A stretch of 64,000 nt of DNA, taken from assembly GCA_021851875.1 (NCBI GenBank), contig JAJZQI010000011.1:39011-103010 (forward strand), given 5' to 3'. A program made the translations under genes and the position numbers. Below, in pieces: positions 16,404-26,761 of this stretch. Within the stretch, counting starts at the first letter, position 1. Each line of letters opens with the position of its first letter. The notes under the pieces are model-generated. The model saw only the letters and a program-made list of their open reading frames with translations, was not told the origin of the DNA and did not search any database. This DNA comes from Pseudomonadota bacterium. GTDB lineage: Bacteria; Pseudomonadota; Gammaproteobacteria; Burkholderiales; JAJZQI01.

Positions 16404-18623
16404 ATGCCGACACACACAAGCTGGCTCAAACGCTACGGCCCCGCCATCGGCGGCGCACTGCTGCTTGTCTCCGTCGGCGCCGCGTCGGTTGCATACCTGG
16501 AGGTGCAATTACGGCAAAACCTGCTGGATTCAATGCAATCAAGGCAGAACAGCCTGGAACAGGGTCTGATTTCCTGGGCGCATCAGCAAGAGCATGTCAC
16601 CAGCCTGTGGGCGCAGGACCCGGCCATCCTGACCTACGCGAAACAGTTGCTGCAACTGAATGACCCCGCCCAACTGTCGCTCCATCCAGCCCAGGCCTCA
16701 TTAAGGCAGTTGTTGCGGCCCACGATCCGCAACTTTCTGTATGAAGGCTATTTCATCATCAGACCAGACGGCATTAATCTTGCCTCGAGCCGCGACGGCA
16801 ATATTGGTCGACATACACTGATTCCCGACGAAGTATTTGACGCCGCCGCCAAGCAGCGCGAGGCCGTCCTGTCGCTACCCATCAAATCCGACATTCCCTT
16901 GCCGGACGAGGCAGGAAACATGGTAGCGGAACGCGCCACCATGTTCAGCCTCATGCCGATATACGATCAGGGCAAGCTGACGGCCTATTTCGGCTTGCGC
17001 ATCAACCCCTCCGTCGACTTCAACCGCATTTTCATGGCTGCCCGCCATGGAAAAAGCGGCGACACGTACGCCTTCGACAAGCAATTCAACGTCCTCACGC
17101 CCTTGCGCTTCGAGGACGATTTGACACAGCGCGGACTGCTTGCGCCGGATGCAAGCAGTGTGCTGAACGTAAAAGTATTCGATCCGGGGGCCGACTTCAG
17201 GCAAACCGGCATTTTCCCGGGCACCCGGCAGCCCACCGCCATCGCCGCCCAAGTGGCTATTGGGCGGCCATACACGAGTCTGGCGCCCTATCGCGACTAC
17301 CGTGGCGTCAAGGTCATCGGCTACGGCAGCTGGAACCATGAATTGAATCTGGGCATCATCAGCGAAATCGATCTGAGCGAGGCAAATCGCGTCATCTACA
17401 TCAACCGTATCATCGGCCTCAGTTCGACCTTTTTGCTGCTCGTCCTGTTCCTGATGTACACAGTCACGCGCAACCGGGAAAACCGCAAACTGGAATTCGC
17501 CATTCTCGAACGCACCATCGAACTGGACCAGGAACGCGCCAAGCATCAGTCGGCGGAAGAACAGCTGCACCTGCTGCTGGATAATGCCGGCGAGGGAATT
17601 TGCGGCATGGATTTGGACGGCTACTGCATTTTTGCCAATCATGCCGCGCTCAACATGACCGGTTATTCCAGCCGGGACCTGATCGGACAGCCGCTGCATT
17701 CCCGCATTCACCACAGCCATACGGATGGCAGCAGCTACCCAGCCGAGAATTGCCGCATGTTCGACTCGGTTCGCACCGGCGATGCGCAAATGGTGAAGGA
17801 TGAGGTGCTCTGGCGCAAAGATGGCATCAGCTTCCCGGTCCGTTACGTCAGCACCCCCATCGTGCAGAACAACCTGATCATTGGCGCGGTAGTCATTTTC
17901 AGCGACATTTCGGCGGAAAAGCACACCGAACGACTAAAAGACGAGTTCGTTTCAATCGTCAGCCATGAGCTTCGCACCCCGCTCACCGCCATACTGGCCG
18001 CCTTGCGCATGGTCAATGCCGGCGTGATGGACACTGTGCCGGAGCGGCGGCGGGAAATGCTCGACATTTCGGAAAAGAACGCCCAGCGCTTGCTGACGCT
18101 GATCAACGACCTGCTCGACATCAACAAACTGGAAGCCGGGAAAGTGACGCTCAATCGCACAATGGTGCCGCTGGCCGCCTTCCTGGACGAATGTGTGCGG
18201 GAAAACGCCGGTTATGCCCCGCAATACCAGACCGAATTCCATATCTCCACCTGCCCGGGAGGCGATTTCAGAGTCTATATGGACAGCGACCGGATGAAGC
18301 AGGTGCTCGCCAATCTGCTCTCCAATGCCGCCAAATTCTCGCCGGCCGGGCAGACGGTGGAAATTTTCGCCTCTCACGACAAGGACAGCGTGTTTATTTC
18401 GGTGCGCGATCGCGGACCGGGTATCCCGCCGGAGTTTCAGGAACACCTGTTTCAGAAATTCTCGCAGGCCGATTCGTCGTCCACCCGCAAGGTTGGCGGC
18501 ACCGGACTGGGACTCGCCATCGCACGCGAATTGGTGCAACTGCACGGCGGCACGCTCGCCTACGTCACCTCCCCCGCAAGCGGCGGCACCACATTCACCG
18601 TCACCCTGCCCTACCAGGCCTGA
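16404..18623 (+). CDS. Membrane sensor histidine kinase with extracytoplasmic sensor and PAS domain
   Basis: A 739-residue hybrid-free sensor kinase. It has a first transmembrane helix (residues ~12-32), a large periplasmic Cache-like region (about 33-340, with FLYEGYFIIRPDG and YFGLRINPSVDF), a second helix (IIGLSSTFLLLVLFLMYTV), a coiled coil and a PAS domain (about 390-505, GICGMDLDGYCIFANHAAL). HisKA follows with SHELRTPLTAI (phospho-His), then HATPase with NLLSNAAKFS, DRGPGIP and GGTGLGLAIA. No response regulator is adjacent in the same orientation; the next gene (pilR) is convergent and has its own kinase PilS, so this is an orphan kinase. Ligand unknown. Confidence 0.93.
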   Translation: MPTHTSWLKRYGPAIGGALLLVSVGAASVAYLEVQLRQNLLDSMQSRQNSLEQGLISWAHQQEHVTSLWAQDPAILTYAKQLLQLNDPAQLSLHPAQASLRQLLRPTIRNFLYEGYFIIRPDGINLASSRDGNIGRHTLIPDEVFDAAAKQREAVLSLPIKSDIPLPDEAGNMVAERATMFSLMPIYDQGKLTAYFGLRINPSVDFNRIFMAARHGKSGDTYAFDKQFNVLTPLRFEDDLTQRGLLAPDASSVLNVKVFDPGADFRQTGIFPGTRQPTAIAAQVAIGRPYTSLAPYRDYRGVKVIGYGSWNHELNLGIISEIDLSEANRVIYINRIIGLSSTFLLLVLFLMYTVTRNRENRKLEFAILERTIELDQERAKHQSAEEQLHLLLDNAGEGICGMDLDGYCIFANHAALNMTGYSSRDLIGQPLHSRIHHSHTDGSSYPAENCRMFDSVRTGDAQMVKDEVLWRKDGISFPVRYVSTPIVQNNLIIGAVVIFSDISAEKHTERLKDEFVSIVSHELRTPLTAILAALRMVNAGVMDTVPERRREMLDISEKNAQRLLTLINDLLDINKLEAGKVTLNRTMVPLAAFLDECVRENAGYAPQYQTEFHISTCPGGDFRVYMDSDRMKQVLANLLSNAAKFSPAGQTVEIFASHDKDSVFISVRDRGPGIPPEFQEHLFQKFSQADSSSTRKVGGTGLGLAIARELVQLHGGTLAYVTSPASGGTTFTVTLPYQA

Positions 18624-18629
18624 AAAGGG

Positions 18630-19991
18630 CTACTCCATATTGAGCCGCACCAGACGATAACGCAGCGAGCGGAACGTAATGCCCAGCAGCTTGGCCGCCG
18701 CCGTTTTGTTGTAGCGGGTTTTCTCCAGCGCTTCCTGCAAGGCCTCGCGTTCCACACGATCCAGATAGTCCGGCAGCGGCGACTTGCAGCCCGGCTCCAT
18801 TGCATCGCAAGCGGCCTCATCCGCCGCAGGCGTCAGATACAGGTCCCCGGCATGGATTTCCCGGCCGCTGGACAAAGCCAGGGCGCGTTCGAGTATGTTT
18901 TCCAGCTCGCGCACATTGCCCGGGTAGTCGTATTGCTGCAATGCCCTCATGGCGTCGGCCATCAGTAGCGGAACGTGGGCACCGCCCGCCAGCCGGGTCA
19001 GGACGGCTTCGGCAATTGCCGGAATGTCCTCGCGCATCTCGCGCAGCGCCGGCATGTGAAGATCAATGACATTCAGCCGGTAGTATAAATCCTGCCGGAA
19101 AGTGCCCGCTTCGACGCATTGACCGAGATCCTTGTGCGTGGCGCTGATGATGCGCACATCAACCGCTTCTTCCTGCGGTGAACCCACTTTGCGTACTTTC
19201 TTTTCCTGAATGGCGCGCAACAGCTTCACCTGCATGGTCAGCGGCAAATCGGCCACCTCGTCGAGGAACAGCGTGCCGCCGCTGGCGGTCTGAAAAAACC
19301 CGTCACGATCCTGCTCGGCACCGGTAAACGCCCCTTTGCGGTAACCGAAGAACTCGCTTTCCATCAGATTTTCCGGGATCGCACCGCAATTGACCGGCAC
19401 GAATGCCTTGGCGTGCCGCGAGCTCTTTTCATGAATCAAGCGTGCCGCCAATTCCTTGCCGCTGCCGGACTCGCCGGAAACGTAGACCGGCGCCTGGCTG
19501 CGGGCCACCTTCTCGATCAGCTCGCGCACCTGCTGCATGGCGGGCGAATCGCCCAGCAATTGCCGGCTGCCCGCGACCGCACCGTTCTGCCGCGGCATTT
19601 CCTCGACGTTCAGCGCCGATTTGACCAGGGCCCGCAATTGGTCGAGCGAAACCGGTTTGGCCAGGTAGTCAAAAGCGCCCGCCTTGAGCGCCGCGACGGC
19701 GTTTTCCGTGCTGCCGTGGGCAGTGATGACCGCCACCGGCGTATTGGGGCAATGGCCGGCAATGTGCTTCACCACATCCAACCCCAGGCCATCGGGCAAG
19801 CGCATGTCGGTCAGACACAAATCGAACTCGCGCTCATCGAGGGCCGCGACGGCCTCGCTCACACAACTGGCCCGCACCACCTCCAGCCCCATACGCAATA
19901 GCGTCAACTCGAGCAACTCAAGAATATCGCTCTCGTCGTCCACCACCAGTGCAGTCAGCCTGGCACGATCGTGTTCACCGCGTCGTCTCAT
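18630..19991 (-). CDS. pilR: NtrC-family response regulator PilR
   Basis: A 453-residue sigma-54 activator. The receiver domain (about 13-125) has the phosphoacceptor region DLCLTDMRLPDG and lysine in YLAKPV. The AAA+ domain carries GESGSGKE, the sigma-54-contacting GAFTGA loop and Walker B TLFLDEVADL. The Fis-like HTH at the C-terminus (NKTAAAKLLGITFRSLRYRLVRL) is very PilR-like. It overlaps the pilS stop (ATGA). The pair normally controls type IV pilin transcription; pilA is not in the window. A GTG or later start just ahead of LTALVVDDE is possible. Confidence 0.93.
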   Translation of the reverse strand: MRRRGEHDRARLTALVVDDESDILELLELTLLRMGLEVVRASCVSEAVAALDEREFDLCLTDMRLPDGLGLDVVKHIAGHCPNTPVAVITAHGSTENAVAALKAGAFDYLAKPVSLDQLRALVKSALNVEEMPRQNGAVAGSRQLLGDSPAMQQVRELIEKVARSQAPVYVSGESGSGKELAARLIHEKSSRHAKAFVPVNCGAIPENLMESEFFGYRKGAFTGAEQDRDGFFQTASGGTLFLDEVADLPLTMQVKLLRAIQEKKVRKVGSPQEEAVDVRIISATHKDLGQCVEAGTFRQDLYYRLNVIDLHMPALREMREDIPAIAEAVLTRLAGGAHVPLLMADAMRALQQYDYPGNVRELENILERALALSSGREIHAGDLYLTPAADEAACDAMEPGCKSPLPDYLDRVEREALQEALEKTRYNKTAAAKLLGITFRSLRYRLVRLNME

Positions 19992-21565
19992 CCCTCTCCC
20001 TCCCGCATGCTGATGCGGAACTGCCCGCCCGGGGCCACTTCAATGTATTCCAGCGTTGCGCCGTTGGCGCTGCACAACTCGCGGGCAATATACAGGCCCA
20101 GGCCCGTCCCCTTGCTGTCGGTGGTAAAGAAGGGTTCGAACAGCTTGGGGATGTTTTCCGGCGCCACGCCCGGGCCGTCGTCGATCACGTCCAGCTGCAC
20201 CGTATCCGCGTAGAGACTGGGCGACACACACAAGCGCACGCTGCCGTCCTGCTCGCGGCTGTGCCGCCAGGCGTTGCGGCACAGATTCCACAACACCTGA
20301 TGCAGATGCGCCCTATCGAACGGCACCCGGAATGCGCCGCCGATCTCAAGTATTACCCCGGCGGGCGGAATTTTCTCGATTTGGCAGAACTCCTCTGCGA
20401 ACACCGGCAGAAATTCGTTCAGATTGATTTCTTCCTGCTGCAGACGGTCTCGCCGCGACAATTGCAATACGTCCTGCACCATTCGGTCGAGCCGGGTGGT
20501 GTTGTTCTGGATAATTTCCAGCAAACGCGGCGCCGTTGTGCCCGTTATTCCCGGCTCTTCACGCAACAGCTCACTGGCATGGCTGATGGCCGACAGGGGA
20601 TTGCGGATTTCATGGGCGATATTGGCCGTCAGCCGCCCGAGTGCGGCCAATTTCATCTGTTGGGCGTGCGCCTGTATAGCACTCATGTCCTGCAAATAGA
20701 TCAGCGCGGCATGATGGCGCCCGGCCTCCAGATCGACAATGCGCACTTGCAGCGACTTGCCCGTCGGCGTGCGCATCACCCTGGGTTCTTCCGCCTGCCC
20801 GCTGCGCCACACCCGCAAACGATCAGACAGCTGCGGAGCGCGGATATCGAGCCGCTGGCCATTCTCCAGCGGCATCACCAGACCGAGCAGTTGTTCCGCC
20901 CGGGCGTTGTGCTGCCGGATCAGGCCTTGCCGGTCCACGGCCAGAATGCCGTCCGACATGTCTTCGATCACCAGCGCATTGACGGCGGCCATGTTTTCCA
21001 AATCCGCCCCACGCTGTTCGGCGATCTGCTCCGTATCCTGCACATAGGCCGCCAGACGGTGCGCCAGAATGGAAATGGCGAAATACCCCATCGACAGCAA
21101 ACCAACCTGCAAAAAATCGCCAAATGTCGACTCGTCATACACTACCCGCCAGGTTTGTTCAGCCAGCGCGGCAATGGAGGCCAGAGCGGCATAAAACAGC
21201 GCCATGCGGCCGCGGCTGATCAGCGCGGTAGAAGCCAGCGAGGCCACCAGCAACAGCCCCAGACCGCTGCGCACCCCGCCGCTGGCGTGCATCAGCACGC
21301 TGATGAACACCACGTCGCTGACGATCTGAAATGCCAATTGGGCGTTGAAAGCGGGCCAGCGGGCCCGGGTGGAGATCAGCGAAAGGGCGCAAAGAATGGC
21401 ATACAGCGCGCTGCCGACCAGAAACAGCAGCGAATTTTCGGACCCGACGTTGCGGCTGGGGCCGAGAAAAACGACCATGGCGACAAACAGGGTGCCCAGC
21501 GCAAAGCGGTAAAGATTGTAAAGAAACAGCGAGCGCCAGAACAGCTGAGGGACCGATGTGTTCAT
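19988..21565 (-). CDS. pilS: Sensor histidine kinase PilS
   Basis: A 525-residue kinase partner of PilR. Six predicted transmembrane helices occupy the first ~190 residues, followed by a PAS domain (MSDGILAVDRQGLIRQHNARAEQLLG), a HisKA box AHEIRNPLSAISHASELL and an ATPase with DDGPGVAPENIPKLFEPFFT and GTGLGLYIAREL. Length and topology match PilS. It lies directly upstream of pilR with a 4-bp overlap and 12 bp downstream of a small zinc-ribbon-like membrane protein gene. Confidence 0.94.
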   Translation of the reverse strand: MNTSVPQLFWRSLFLYNLYRFALGTLFVAMVVFLGPSRNVGSENSLLFLVGSALYAILCALSLISTRARWPAFNAQLAFQIVSDVVFISVLMHASGGVRSGLGLLLVASLASTALISRGRMALFYAALASIAALAEQTWRVVYDESTFGDFLQVGLLSMGYFAISILAHRLAAYVQDTEQIAEQRGADLENMAAVNALVIEDMSDGILAVDRQGLIRQHNARAEQLLGLVMPLENGQRLDIRAPQLSDRLRVWRSGQAEEPRVMRTPTGKSLQVRIVDLEAGRHHAALIYLQDMSAIQAHAQQMKLAALGRLTANIAHEIRNPLSAISHASELLREEPGITGTTAPRLLEIIQNNTTRLDRMVQDVLQLSRRDRLQQEEINLNEFLPVFAEEFCQIEKIPPAGVILEIGGAFRVPFDRAHLHQVLWNLCRNAWRHSREQDGSVRLCVSPSLYADTVQLDVIDDGPGVAPENIPKLFEPFFTTDSKGTGLGLYIARELCSANGATLEYIEVAPGGQFRISMREGEG

Positions 21566-21577
21566 CGCGGCGCCAAG

Positions 21578-21799
21578 TCAGCCCTGATGTTTACGGCGGT
21601 GCTCATCCGAGCAGTAAAACTGGCCCTGGCTCATGATGCTTTCGCCGCGCGGCAGGTGCACGCCGCACTCGGCGCAGCGCACCATGTCCTCCGGCACATC
21701 GCGACCGGGCACGGGCGGCTGTTGCGGCGCAGACGTGTTACGGCGAAACAGATAGTAAATCCAGACGGCGATCGCGATCAGAAGCAGAAACTTGAACAT
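21578..21799 (-). CDS. Small membrane-anchored PP0621-family protein
   Basis: A 73-residue protein with an N-terminal helix (FKFLLLIAIAVWIYYLF) then a cytoplasmic tail with CAECGVHLPRGES and YCSDEHRRKH, a Cys/His arrangement suggesting one small zinc site. It resembles the PP0621 family often found next to pilSR in betaproteobacteria. Function unknown; first gene of the presumed small protein-pilS-pilR operon. Confidence 0.8.
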   Translation of the reverse strand: MFKFLLLIAIAVWIYYLFRRNTSAPQQPPVPGRDVPEDMVRCAECGVHLPRGESIMSQGQFYCSDEHRRKHQG

Positions 21800-21828
21800 A
21801 AGGACCTGTAATTTCGTGGCATGCTACT

Positions 21829-21858
21829 GCCCCTGGTCCAGCCGGCCGGACCAGGGGC
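21829..21858 (-). terminator. Strong hairpin after the AI-2E-family gene
   Basis: Perfect 11-bp stem GCCCCTGGTCC/GGACCAGGGGC with an 8-nt loop, 51 bp beyond the 3' end of the minus-strand permease gene. No T-run; probably Rho-assisted termination or RNA 3'-end protection. Confidence 0.5.
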
Positions 21859-21908
21859 GGAAACTTCTCCTGCCATTGTAGGGGCAAGAGATGGCGGGAA
21901 CAACTGTC

Positions 21909-22982
21909 TCAACCGGCCTCCCGGTCCGCAGCGATCGCCTCGCCCGGCTCGCCGCTCAGCGACAGCCAGCCGTTGAACAGGCTATAGGCCAGCGCCAGCA
22001 AGGTCGCGCCGAGAAAAATCCCCAGGAACCCCCATGCCAGCATCCCCCCCAGCACCCCGACGAAAATCAGCGACAGCGGCAGCTTGGCTTCCTGACTGAT
22101 GAGCATGGGCTTGAGAAAATTATCCACCGACCCGACTACGAGCAGGCCCCACAACAGCAGGAAAATCGCCCCACCCATGTGATCGATGGCATATAGCCAG
22201 CCTGCCACGGGCAGAATGATGACAATGGTCGGCAGCTGCAACACCGCCAGAATGAAGGTAGCCATGCCCAGCAAGGCGATTGCCGGCACGCCGGCCAGGG
22301 CAAAGCCGACCACGGCCAGCAGCGCCTGCACCAGCGCCGTGCCGACGACGCCGACCATCACGCCGCGGATCGTCCGCTCGGCCACGCCGACCAGCAGCGC
22401 GGCGCTGCCGCCGCCCACGCGCCCGGCCATCTCGCGCAGCAGCCCCACCAAACTACGGCGGCCGGCCAGAAAAACACCCGCCAGCACGAAGGCCAGCAGC
22501 ATTTGCAACAGCACCTTGGTCAAATGGGTACCCTGCCCCAGCCCCCATACCGCCACTTCATTCACGTAGGGTTTGATCCGGGCGACCAGCACATCGTTGC
22601 CGCCGGCCAGCCAGTCTGACAGGGCGTTGTTCACCAGCGGAATGTTGCTCAGCCACGCCGGCGGATGCTCCAGCCAGCCGGCCAGCTGCAACACCAGCTG
22701 CGACACCTTGGGCACCAGCTCCACCAGCGAATTCACCAATACGATCAGCGGCGCCAGCAACACCACCCCCAGGCCGCTCATCAGCACCACGGCCGCCCGC
22801 CTGCTCTTGCCGCGCATGCGCGTTTCCAGGCGCTCATACAGGGGCAAAACCGACACAGCGATAATCGCAGCCCAGACAATCGCCCCCAGAAACGGCTTGA
22901 CGATGATGAAGCAGGCGTAGGCCAGTCCGCCGAGCAGCGTATAGCGGATCAGCATTTCCAGTTTTTTGTCGCGCGACTCCAT
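21909..22982 (-). CDS. AI-2E-family (PerM-like) membrane protein
   Basis: A 357-residue permease-like protein with about eight hydrophobic segments and the family core [27 protein letters not shown] / [14 protein letters not shown] (quoted in parts) and [20 protein letters not shown]. The ATG at 22982 has GGGAGAAAAG just upstream; the open frame continues far upstream but only antisense to metG. Members export varied small molecules or ions; AI-2 transport is only a family name here. It is divergent from metG. Confidence 0.9.
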   Translation of the reverse strand: MESRDKKLEMLIRYTLLGGLAYACFIIVKPFLGAIVWAAIIAVSVLPLYERLETRMRGKSRRAAVVLMSGLGVVLLAPLIVLVNSLVELVPKVSQLVLQLAGWLEHPPAWLSNIPLVNNALSDWLAGGNDVLVARIKPYVNEVAVWGLGQGTHLTKVLLQMLLAFVLAGVFLAGRRSLVGLLREMAGRVGGGSAALLVGVAERTIRGVMVGVVGTALVQALLAVVGFALAGVPAIALLGMATFILAVLQLPTIVIILPVAGWLYAIDHMGGAIFLLLWGLLVVGSVDNFLKPMLISQEAKLPLSLIFVGVLGGMLAWGFLGIFLGATLLALAYSLFNGWLSLSGEPGEAIAADREAG

Positions 22983-23063
22983 CTTTTCTCCCTGTTTTTT
23001 GCGCAGTTTAGCAGCCAAGCGGTTAAAATAGCAGCCTTTGCCGACTTCACCACGCATAAATCC

Positions 23064-25094
23064 ATGACGCGCAACATCCTCGTTACCTCCGCCCTGCCCT
23101 ACGCCAATGGCAACATCCACCTCGGCCACATGGTGGAATACATCCAGACCGACATCTGGGTGCGTTTCCAGAAAATGCAGGGCCATACCTGCCACTACGT
23201 CTGCGCCGACGACACCCACGGCACGCCCATCATGCTGCGGGCGCAGAAGGAAGGCATCACGCCGGAAGAGCTGATCGCGCGCGTGTGGAACGAGCACAAG
23301 GCCGATTTCGACGGCTTCGCCATCGGTTTCGACAACTTCTATTCCACCAACAGCCCGGAAACCCGCGATTACGCCTATGACATCTACGGCAAGCTGAAGG
23401 ATGCCGGCCTGATTGCCGTGCGCTCCATCGAACAGTTTTACGACCCGCAGAAGGAAATGTTCCTGCCGGACCGCTTCATCAAGGGCGAGTGCCCCAAGTG
23501 CCACGCGCAGGACCAGTACGGCGATTCCTGCGAGGTATGCGGCGCGGCCTACCAGCCGACCGAGCTGATCAAACCCTATTCCGCCGTGTCCGGCGCCACG
23601 CCGGTGAAGAAAAATTCCGACCACTATTTCTTCAAGCTGGGCGAGTGCAACGACTTCCTGCAGCAGTGGGTGCACGAACCCGGCCGCCTGCAGGCCGAGG
23701 CCGCCAACAAGCTGGACGAGTGGCTGGAAGGCGGCCTGTCGGACTGGGACATTTCGCGCGACGCGCCCTATTTCGGCTTTGAAATCCCCGGCGCGCCGGG
23801 CAAGTATTTCTACGTCTGGCTGGATGCGCCGGTGGGCTACATGGGCAGTTTCAAGAACCTGTGCGACAAGGCCGGCCTGGACTTCGACGCCTACTGGAAA
23901 CCGGGTTCCAATGCCGAGGTCTACCATTTCATCGGCAAGGACATCCTCTACTTCCACGCCCTGTTCTGGCCCGCCATGCTCAACTACGGCGGTTACCGCA
24001 CCCCCACCGGCGTGTTCGCCCACGGCTTTTTGACCGTGGACGGGCAGAAAATGTCCAAATCGCGCGGCACCTTCATCACCGCCAGCAGCTATCTGAAGCA
24101 CCTGAACCCGGCTTACCTGCGCTATTACTTTGCCGCCAAGCTGTCCAGCCGCATCGAGGATATCGACTTATCTCTCGACGACTTCTCCGCCCGCGTCAAC
24201 AGCGACCTGGTGGGCAAGTACGTCAACATTGCCAGCCGTACGGCCAACTTCATCAGCAAGAAATTCGCCGGCCAGCTGCAGGACGTGAGCGGCCACCCGC
24301 TGATTGCCCTGGTGCAGAAAGCCGCGCAGGAAATCGCCGACCACTACGAAGCGCGCGAATTCGGCCGCGCCATCCGCGACATCATGGCGCTGACCGACCT
24401 CATCAATCAGTATGTGGACGAAAACAAGCCGTGGGAGCTGAACAAGCAGGAAGGCATGGAAGCGCGCCTGCACGAAGTGTCCAGCGTGTGCGTCAACCTG
24501 TTCCGCCTGCTGACGCTGTACCTCAAACCGGTGCTGCCGGTGCTGGCCGCCCAGGTGGAAGCCTTCCTCAACATCGCCCCGCTGACCTGGGCCGATGCCG
24601 CCGCCACGTTGCCGGCCGGCCACCGCATCAACGCCTACCAGCACCTCATTACCCGTATCGACCCGAAACAGATAGAAGCCATGATTGAAGAAAACAAGGA
24701 ATCCCTCGCCGCTGCCGTCCCGGGTGCAGCCCCTGCAGAAACCAGACCGGCCATCGCCCCGATCGCCGAAACCATCAGCATTGATGACTTCGCCAAAATC
24801 GATCTGCGCGTGGCCAAAATCGTCGATGCGAAAGCTGTTGAAGGCGCCGACAAACTGCTGCAGCTGACGCTGGATATTGGCTCAGAGCAGCGCAACGTGT
24901 TTGCCGGCATCAAGTCCGCCTACGCGCCGGAGCAGCTGGTCGGCCGCCTGACCGTGATGGTCGCCAACCTGGCGCCGCGCAGGATGAAGTTCGGCCTGTC
25001 CGAAGGCATGGTGCTGGCCGCCTCCGGCGACACCCCCGGCCTGTTCATCCTGTCGCCCGACAGCGGTGCGCAGCCGGGCATGCGCATCAAGTAA
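23064..25094 (+). CDS. metG: Methionyl-tRNA synthetase
   Basis: A 676-residue class I synthetase: HLGH (HIGH motif, residues 19-22), zinc knuckle with CPKC and CEVC, KMSKSRG loop, anticodon-binding helices, and the C-terminal tRNA-binding/dimerisation domain ([17 protein letters not shown] to the end). The start [16 protein letters not shown] is the family N-terminus. Length fits the dimeric long form. It is divergent from the AI-2E-family gene. Confidence 0.98.
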   Translation: MTRNILVTSALPYANGNIHLGHMVEYIQTDIWVRFQKMQGHTCHYVCADDTHGTPIMLRAQKEGITPEELIARVWNEHKADFDGFAIGFDNFYSTNSPETRDYAYDIYGKLKDAGLIAVRSIEQFYDPQKEMFLPDRFIKGECPKCHAQDQYGDSCEVCGAAYQPTELIKPYSAVSGATPVKKNSDHYFFKLGECNDFLQQWVHEPGRLQAEAANKLDEWLEGGLSDWDISRDAPYFGFEIPGAPGKYFYVWLDAPVGYMGSFKNLCDKAGLDFDAYWKPGSNAEVYHFIGKDILYFHALFWPAMLNYGGYRTPTGVFAHGFLTVDGQKMSKSRGTFITASSYLKHLNPAYLRYYFAAKLSSRIEDIDLSLDDFSARVNSDLVGKYVNIASRTANFISKKFAGQLQDVSGHPLIALVQKAAQEIADHYEAREFGRAIRDIMALTDLINQYVDENKPWELNKQEGMEARLHEVSSVCVNLFRLLTLYLKPVLPVLAAQVEAFLNIAPLTWADAAATLPAGHRINAYQHLITRIDPKQIEAMIEENKESLAAAVPGAAPAETRPAIAPIAETISIDDFAKIDLRVAKIVDAKAVEGADKLLQLTLDIGSEQRNVFAGIKSAYAPEQLVGRLTVMVANLAPRRMKFGLSEGMVLAASGDTPGLFILSPDSGAQPGMRIK

Positions 25095-25095
25095 T

Positions 25096-25764
25096 TTGGA
25101 TTCCGCCGCCTACAAGCCGCCGCCGCATACCGGGCTGGAGCTGCTCTATGTGGATGACTGGCTGCTGGTGGTCAGCAAGCCGGCCGGGCTGCTGACGCAG
25201 CCCGGCCGCGGGGAAGACAAGGCTGACTGCCTGCTGTCGCGCGTGCAGCAGGCATACCCCGATGCTCTCATTGTGCACCGCCTTGATCGCGACACCTCAG
25301 GGCTGCTGGTGCTGGGCCGCGGCAAACAGCCGCACCGCGAATTGAGCATCCTGTTTGCCCACCGCCAGGTCAAAAAACGCTATATCGCCGTCGTGGCAGG
25401 CAAGCTGGAACAGGAGTCGGGCGAGATCAACCTGCCTCTGGCACTCGATTGGCCCAACCGCCCGCTGCATCAGGTGAACCACGATAGCGGCAAACCCTCC
25501 TGCACACGCTATCAGATGTTGTCTTACGATGCCGAACGCAACACCAGCCGGGTGGAGCTGGAACCCGTCACGGGACGTTCGCACCAACTGCGCGTGCATA
25601 TGCAGGCCATTGGCCATCCCATTGTCGGCGATGAGCTATACGCCCCACGGGAAATCCGCCAAAAGGCCGAACGCCTCTTGCTGCATGCGGCCACGCTGGC
25701 ATTCCGTCACCCGCACAACGACAGCAGTGCCGAGCTCAGTTTTCTCAGCCCGGCCCCTTTTTGA
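25096..25764 (+). CDS. rluA: RluA-family pseudouridine synthase
   Basis: About 222 residues without an S4 domain, as in RluA (23S rRNA U746 and tRNA U32). The catalytic motif HRLDRDTSGLLVLGRG contains the essential Asp; RSHQLRVHMQAIGHPIVGDELY is the conserved C-terminal motif. No good ATG exists: I favour the TTG at 25096, 1 nt after the metG stop, suggesting coupled translation. An ATG at 25066 inside metG would add ten residues. Confidence 0.85.
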   Translation: MDSAAYKPPPHTGLELLYVDDWLLVVSKPAGLLTQPGRGEDKADCLLSRVQQAYPDALIVHRLDRDTSGLLVLGRGKQPHRELSILFAHRQVKKRYIAVVAGKLEQESGEINLPLALDWPNRPLHQVNHDSGKPSCTRYQMLSYDAERNTSRVELEPVTGRSHQLRVHMQAIGHPIVGDELYAPREIRQKAERLLLHAATLAFRHPHNDSSAELSFLSPAPF

Positions 25765-25773
25765 TCCATCCGC

Positions 25774-26670
25774 TCAGGCGCGTACCGGCTGGCGCTTCGG
25801 CAGCATGGTGATGCTGAGGCCGATCAGCACGAGCGCGCCGCCAACCAGCTGGGCGGAAGTCGGCAATACTCCGGTCAGCGCCGCCACCAGCATCGCCGAA
25901 ACCGGCACAAAGTTAAGGAAGATGGCCGTGCGGCCAGCCCCCAGACGTTCAATACCGATATTCCAGAACAGATAAGCCAGCACCGTACCGCCGACGGCCA
26001 TGATGGCCAGCGCCAGCAGCGCGTGCATGTTTGGCATGCTCAGGCTTTCGCCGCTGCCCAGCGCGGTCAGCGACAGCAACAGCGCGCCCGCGCTCATCAC
26101 CAGCGTGGTATTGCCCAATACGGAACCTTTCGGCATGAAACGGCGGATCAGCACGTTGTAGAGCGCCCAGGCCACATTGGCAGCCAGCATCAGCAAATCG
26201 CCCCGGTCAAAATGCAGGGCAGCAAGACGCCCCATATCGCCCTGGCTGATCACTACCGCCACCCCGGCCAGCGCCACCGGCAAGGCCAGCAACTGACGCA
26301 CGGCCGGCACCTCATGCAGCAGCGCAGCCGCCAGCAAAGTGGTCAGCAGCGGATTGGTGGCCATGATCAGCGCCGCGCTGTCGGCGCTGGCCGCCTTGAG
26401 CGCATTGAAGAACAGCAGATTGAACGATGTGATGCCCACCAGCCCGAGCAGGAGATACACCCCGGCATGCTGTCGCAGCAAATGCATGAGCTTTTCCTTA
26501 CGGTAACGCACAATCATGAGCATCAGCAACGCTCCCAACAGGAAGCGGAACGCCGCCGCCCACAAGGGCGGCAAGCCGGACAGCACCGGACCGGCCAGCA
26601 CGAAGTTGGCCCCCCAGAAAAACGCCGACACCAGCACCAGCAGATACGCAGTCATCGAACCCATCATCAT
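25774..26670 (-). CDS. EamA (DMT superfamily) transporter
   Basis: A 298-residue protein with ten predicted membrane helices in two EamA repeats (SAFFWGANFVLAGPVLSG at the start; WALYNVLIRRFMPKG opening the second). Such proteins export metabolites or amino acids; the substrate is not visible. It is divergent from the LysR-type regulator at 26762, its probable controller. The start could be at either of the first Met residues (MMMGSM). Confidence 0.88.
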   Translation of the reverse strand: MMMGSMTAYLLVLVSAFFWGANFVLAGPVLSGLPPLWAAAFRFLLGALLMLMIVRYRKEKLMHLLRQHAGVYLLLGLVGITSFNLLFFNALKAASADSAALIMATNPLLTTLLAAALLHEVPAVRQLLALPVALAGVAVVISQGDMGRLAALHFDRGDLLMLAANVAWALYNVLIRRFMPKGSVLGNTTLVMSAGALLLSLTALGSGESLSMPNMHALLALAIMAVGGTVLAYLFWNIGIERLGAGRTAIFLNFVPVSAMLVAALTGVLPTSAQLVGGALVLIGLSITMLPKRQPVRA

Positions 26671-26761
26671 TCCAATCAGAAAAACTATCGTTTATGCACT
26701 ATATGTACATGTATTAAACTATTCAAACTATACTTTCTTGATTAATAGTTAAGAAAATCTT
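26671..26761. promoter_or_regulatory. AT-rich divergent promoter region of the EamA/LysR pair
   Basis: This 91-bp segment is much more AT-rich than its surroundings. It holds a palindrome ATGTACAT (26703-26710) and inverted half-sites AACTAT and ATAGTT some 25 bp apart, of a kind LysR regulators bind. Exact promoter elements cannot be assigned. Confidence 0.4.

Noticed and set aside
19949..21811. 620-codon plus-strand open frame
   Set aside because: Antisense of pilS; no domain or ribosome site.
22983..24101. Upstream extension of the AI-2E-family gene
   Set aside because: Antisense to metG; a good ribosome site marks the ATG at 22982.
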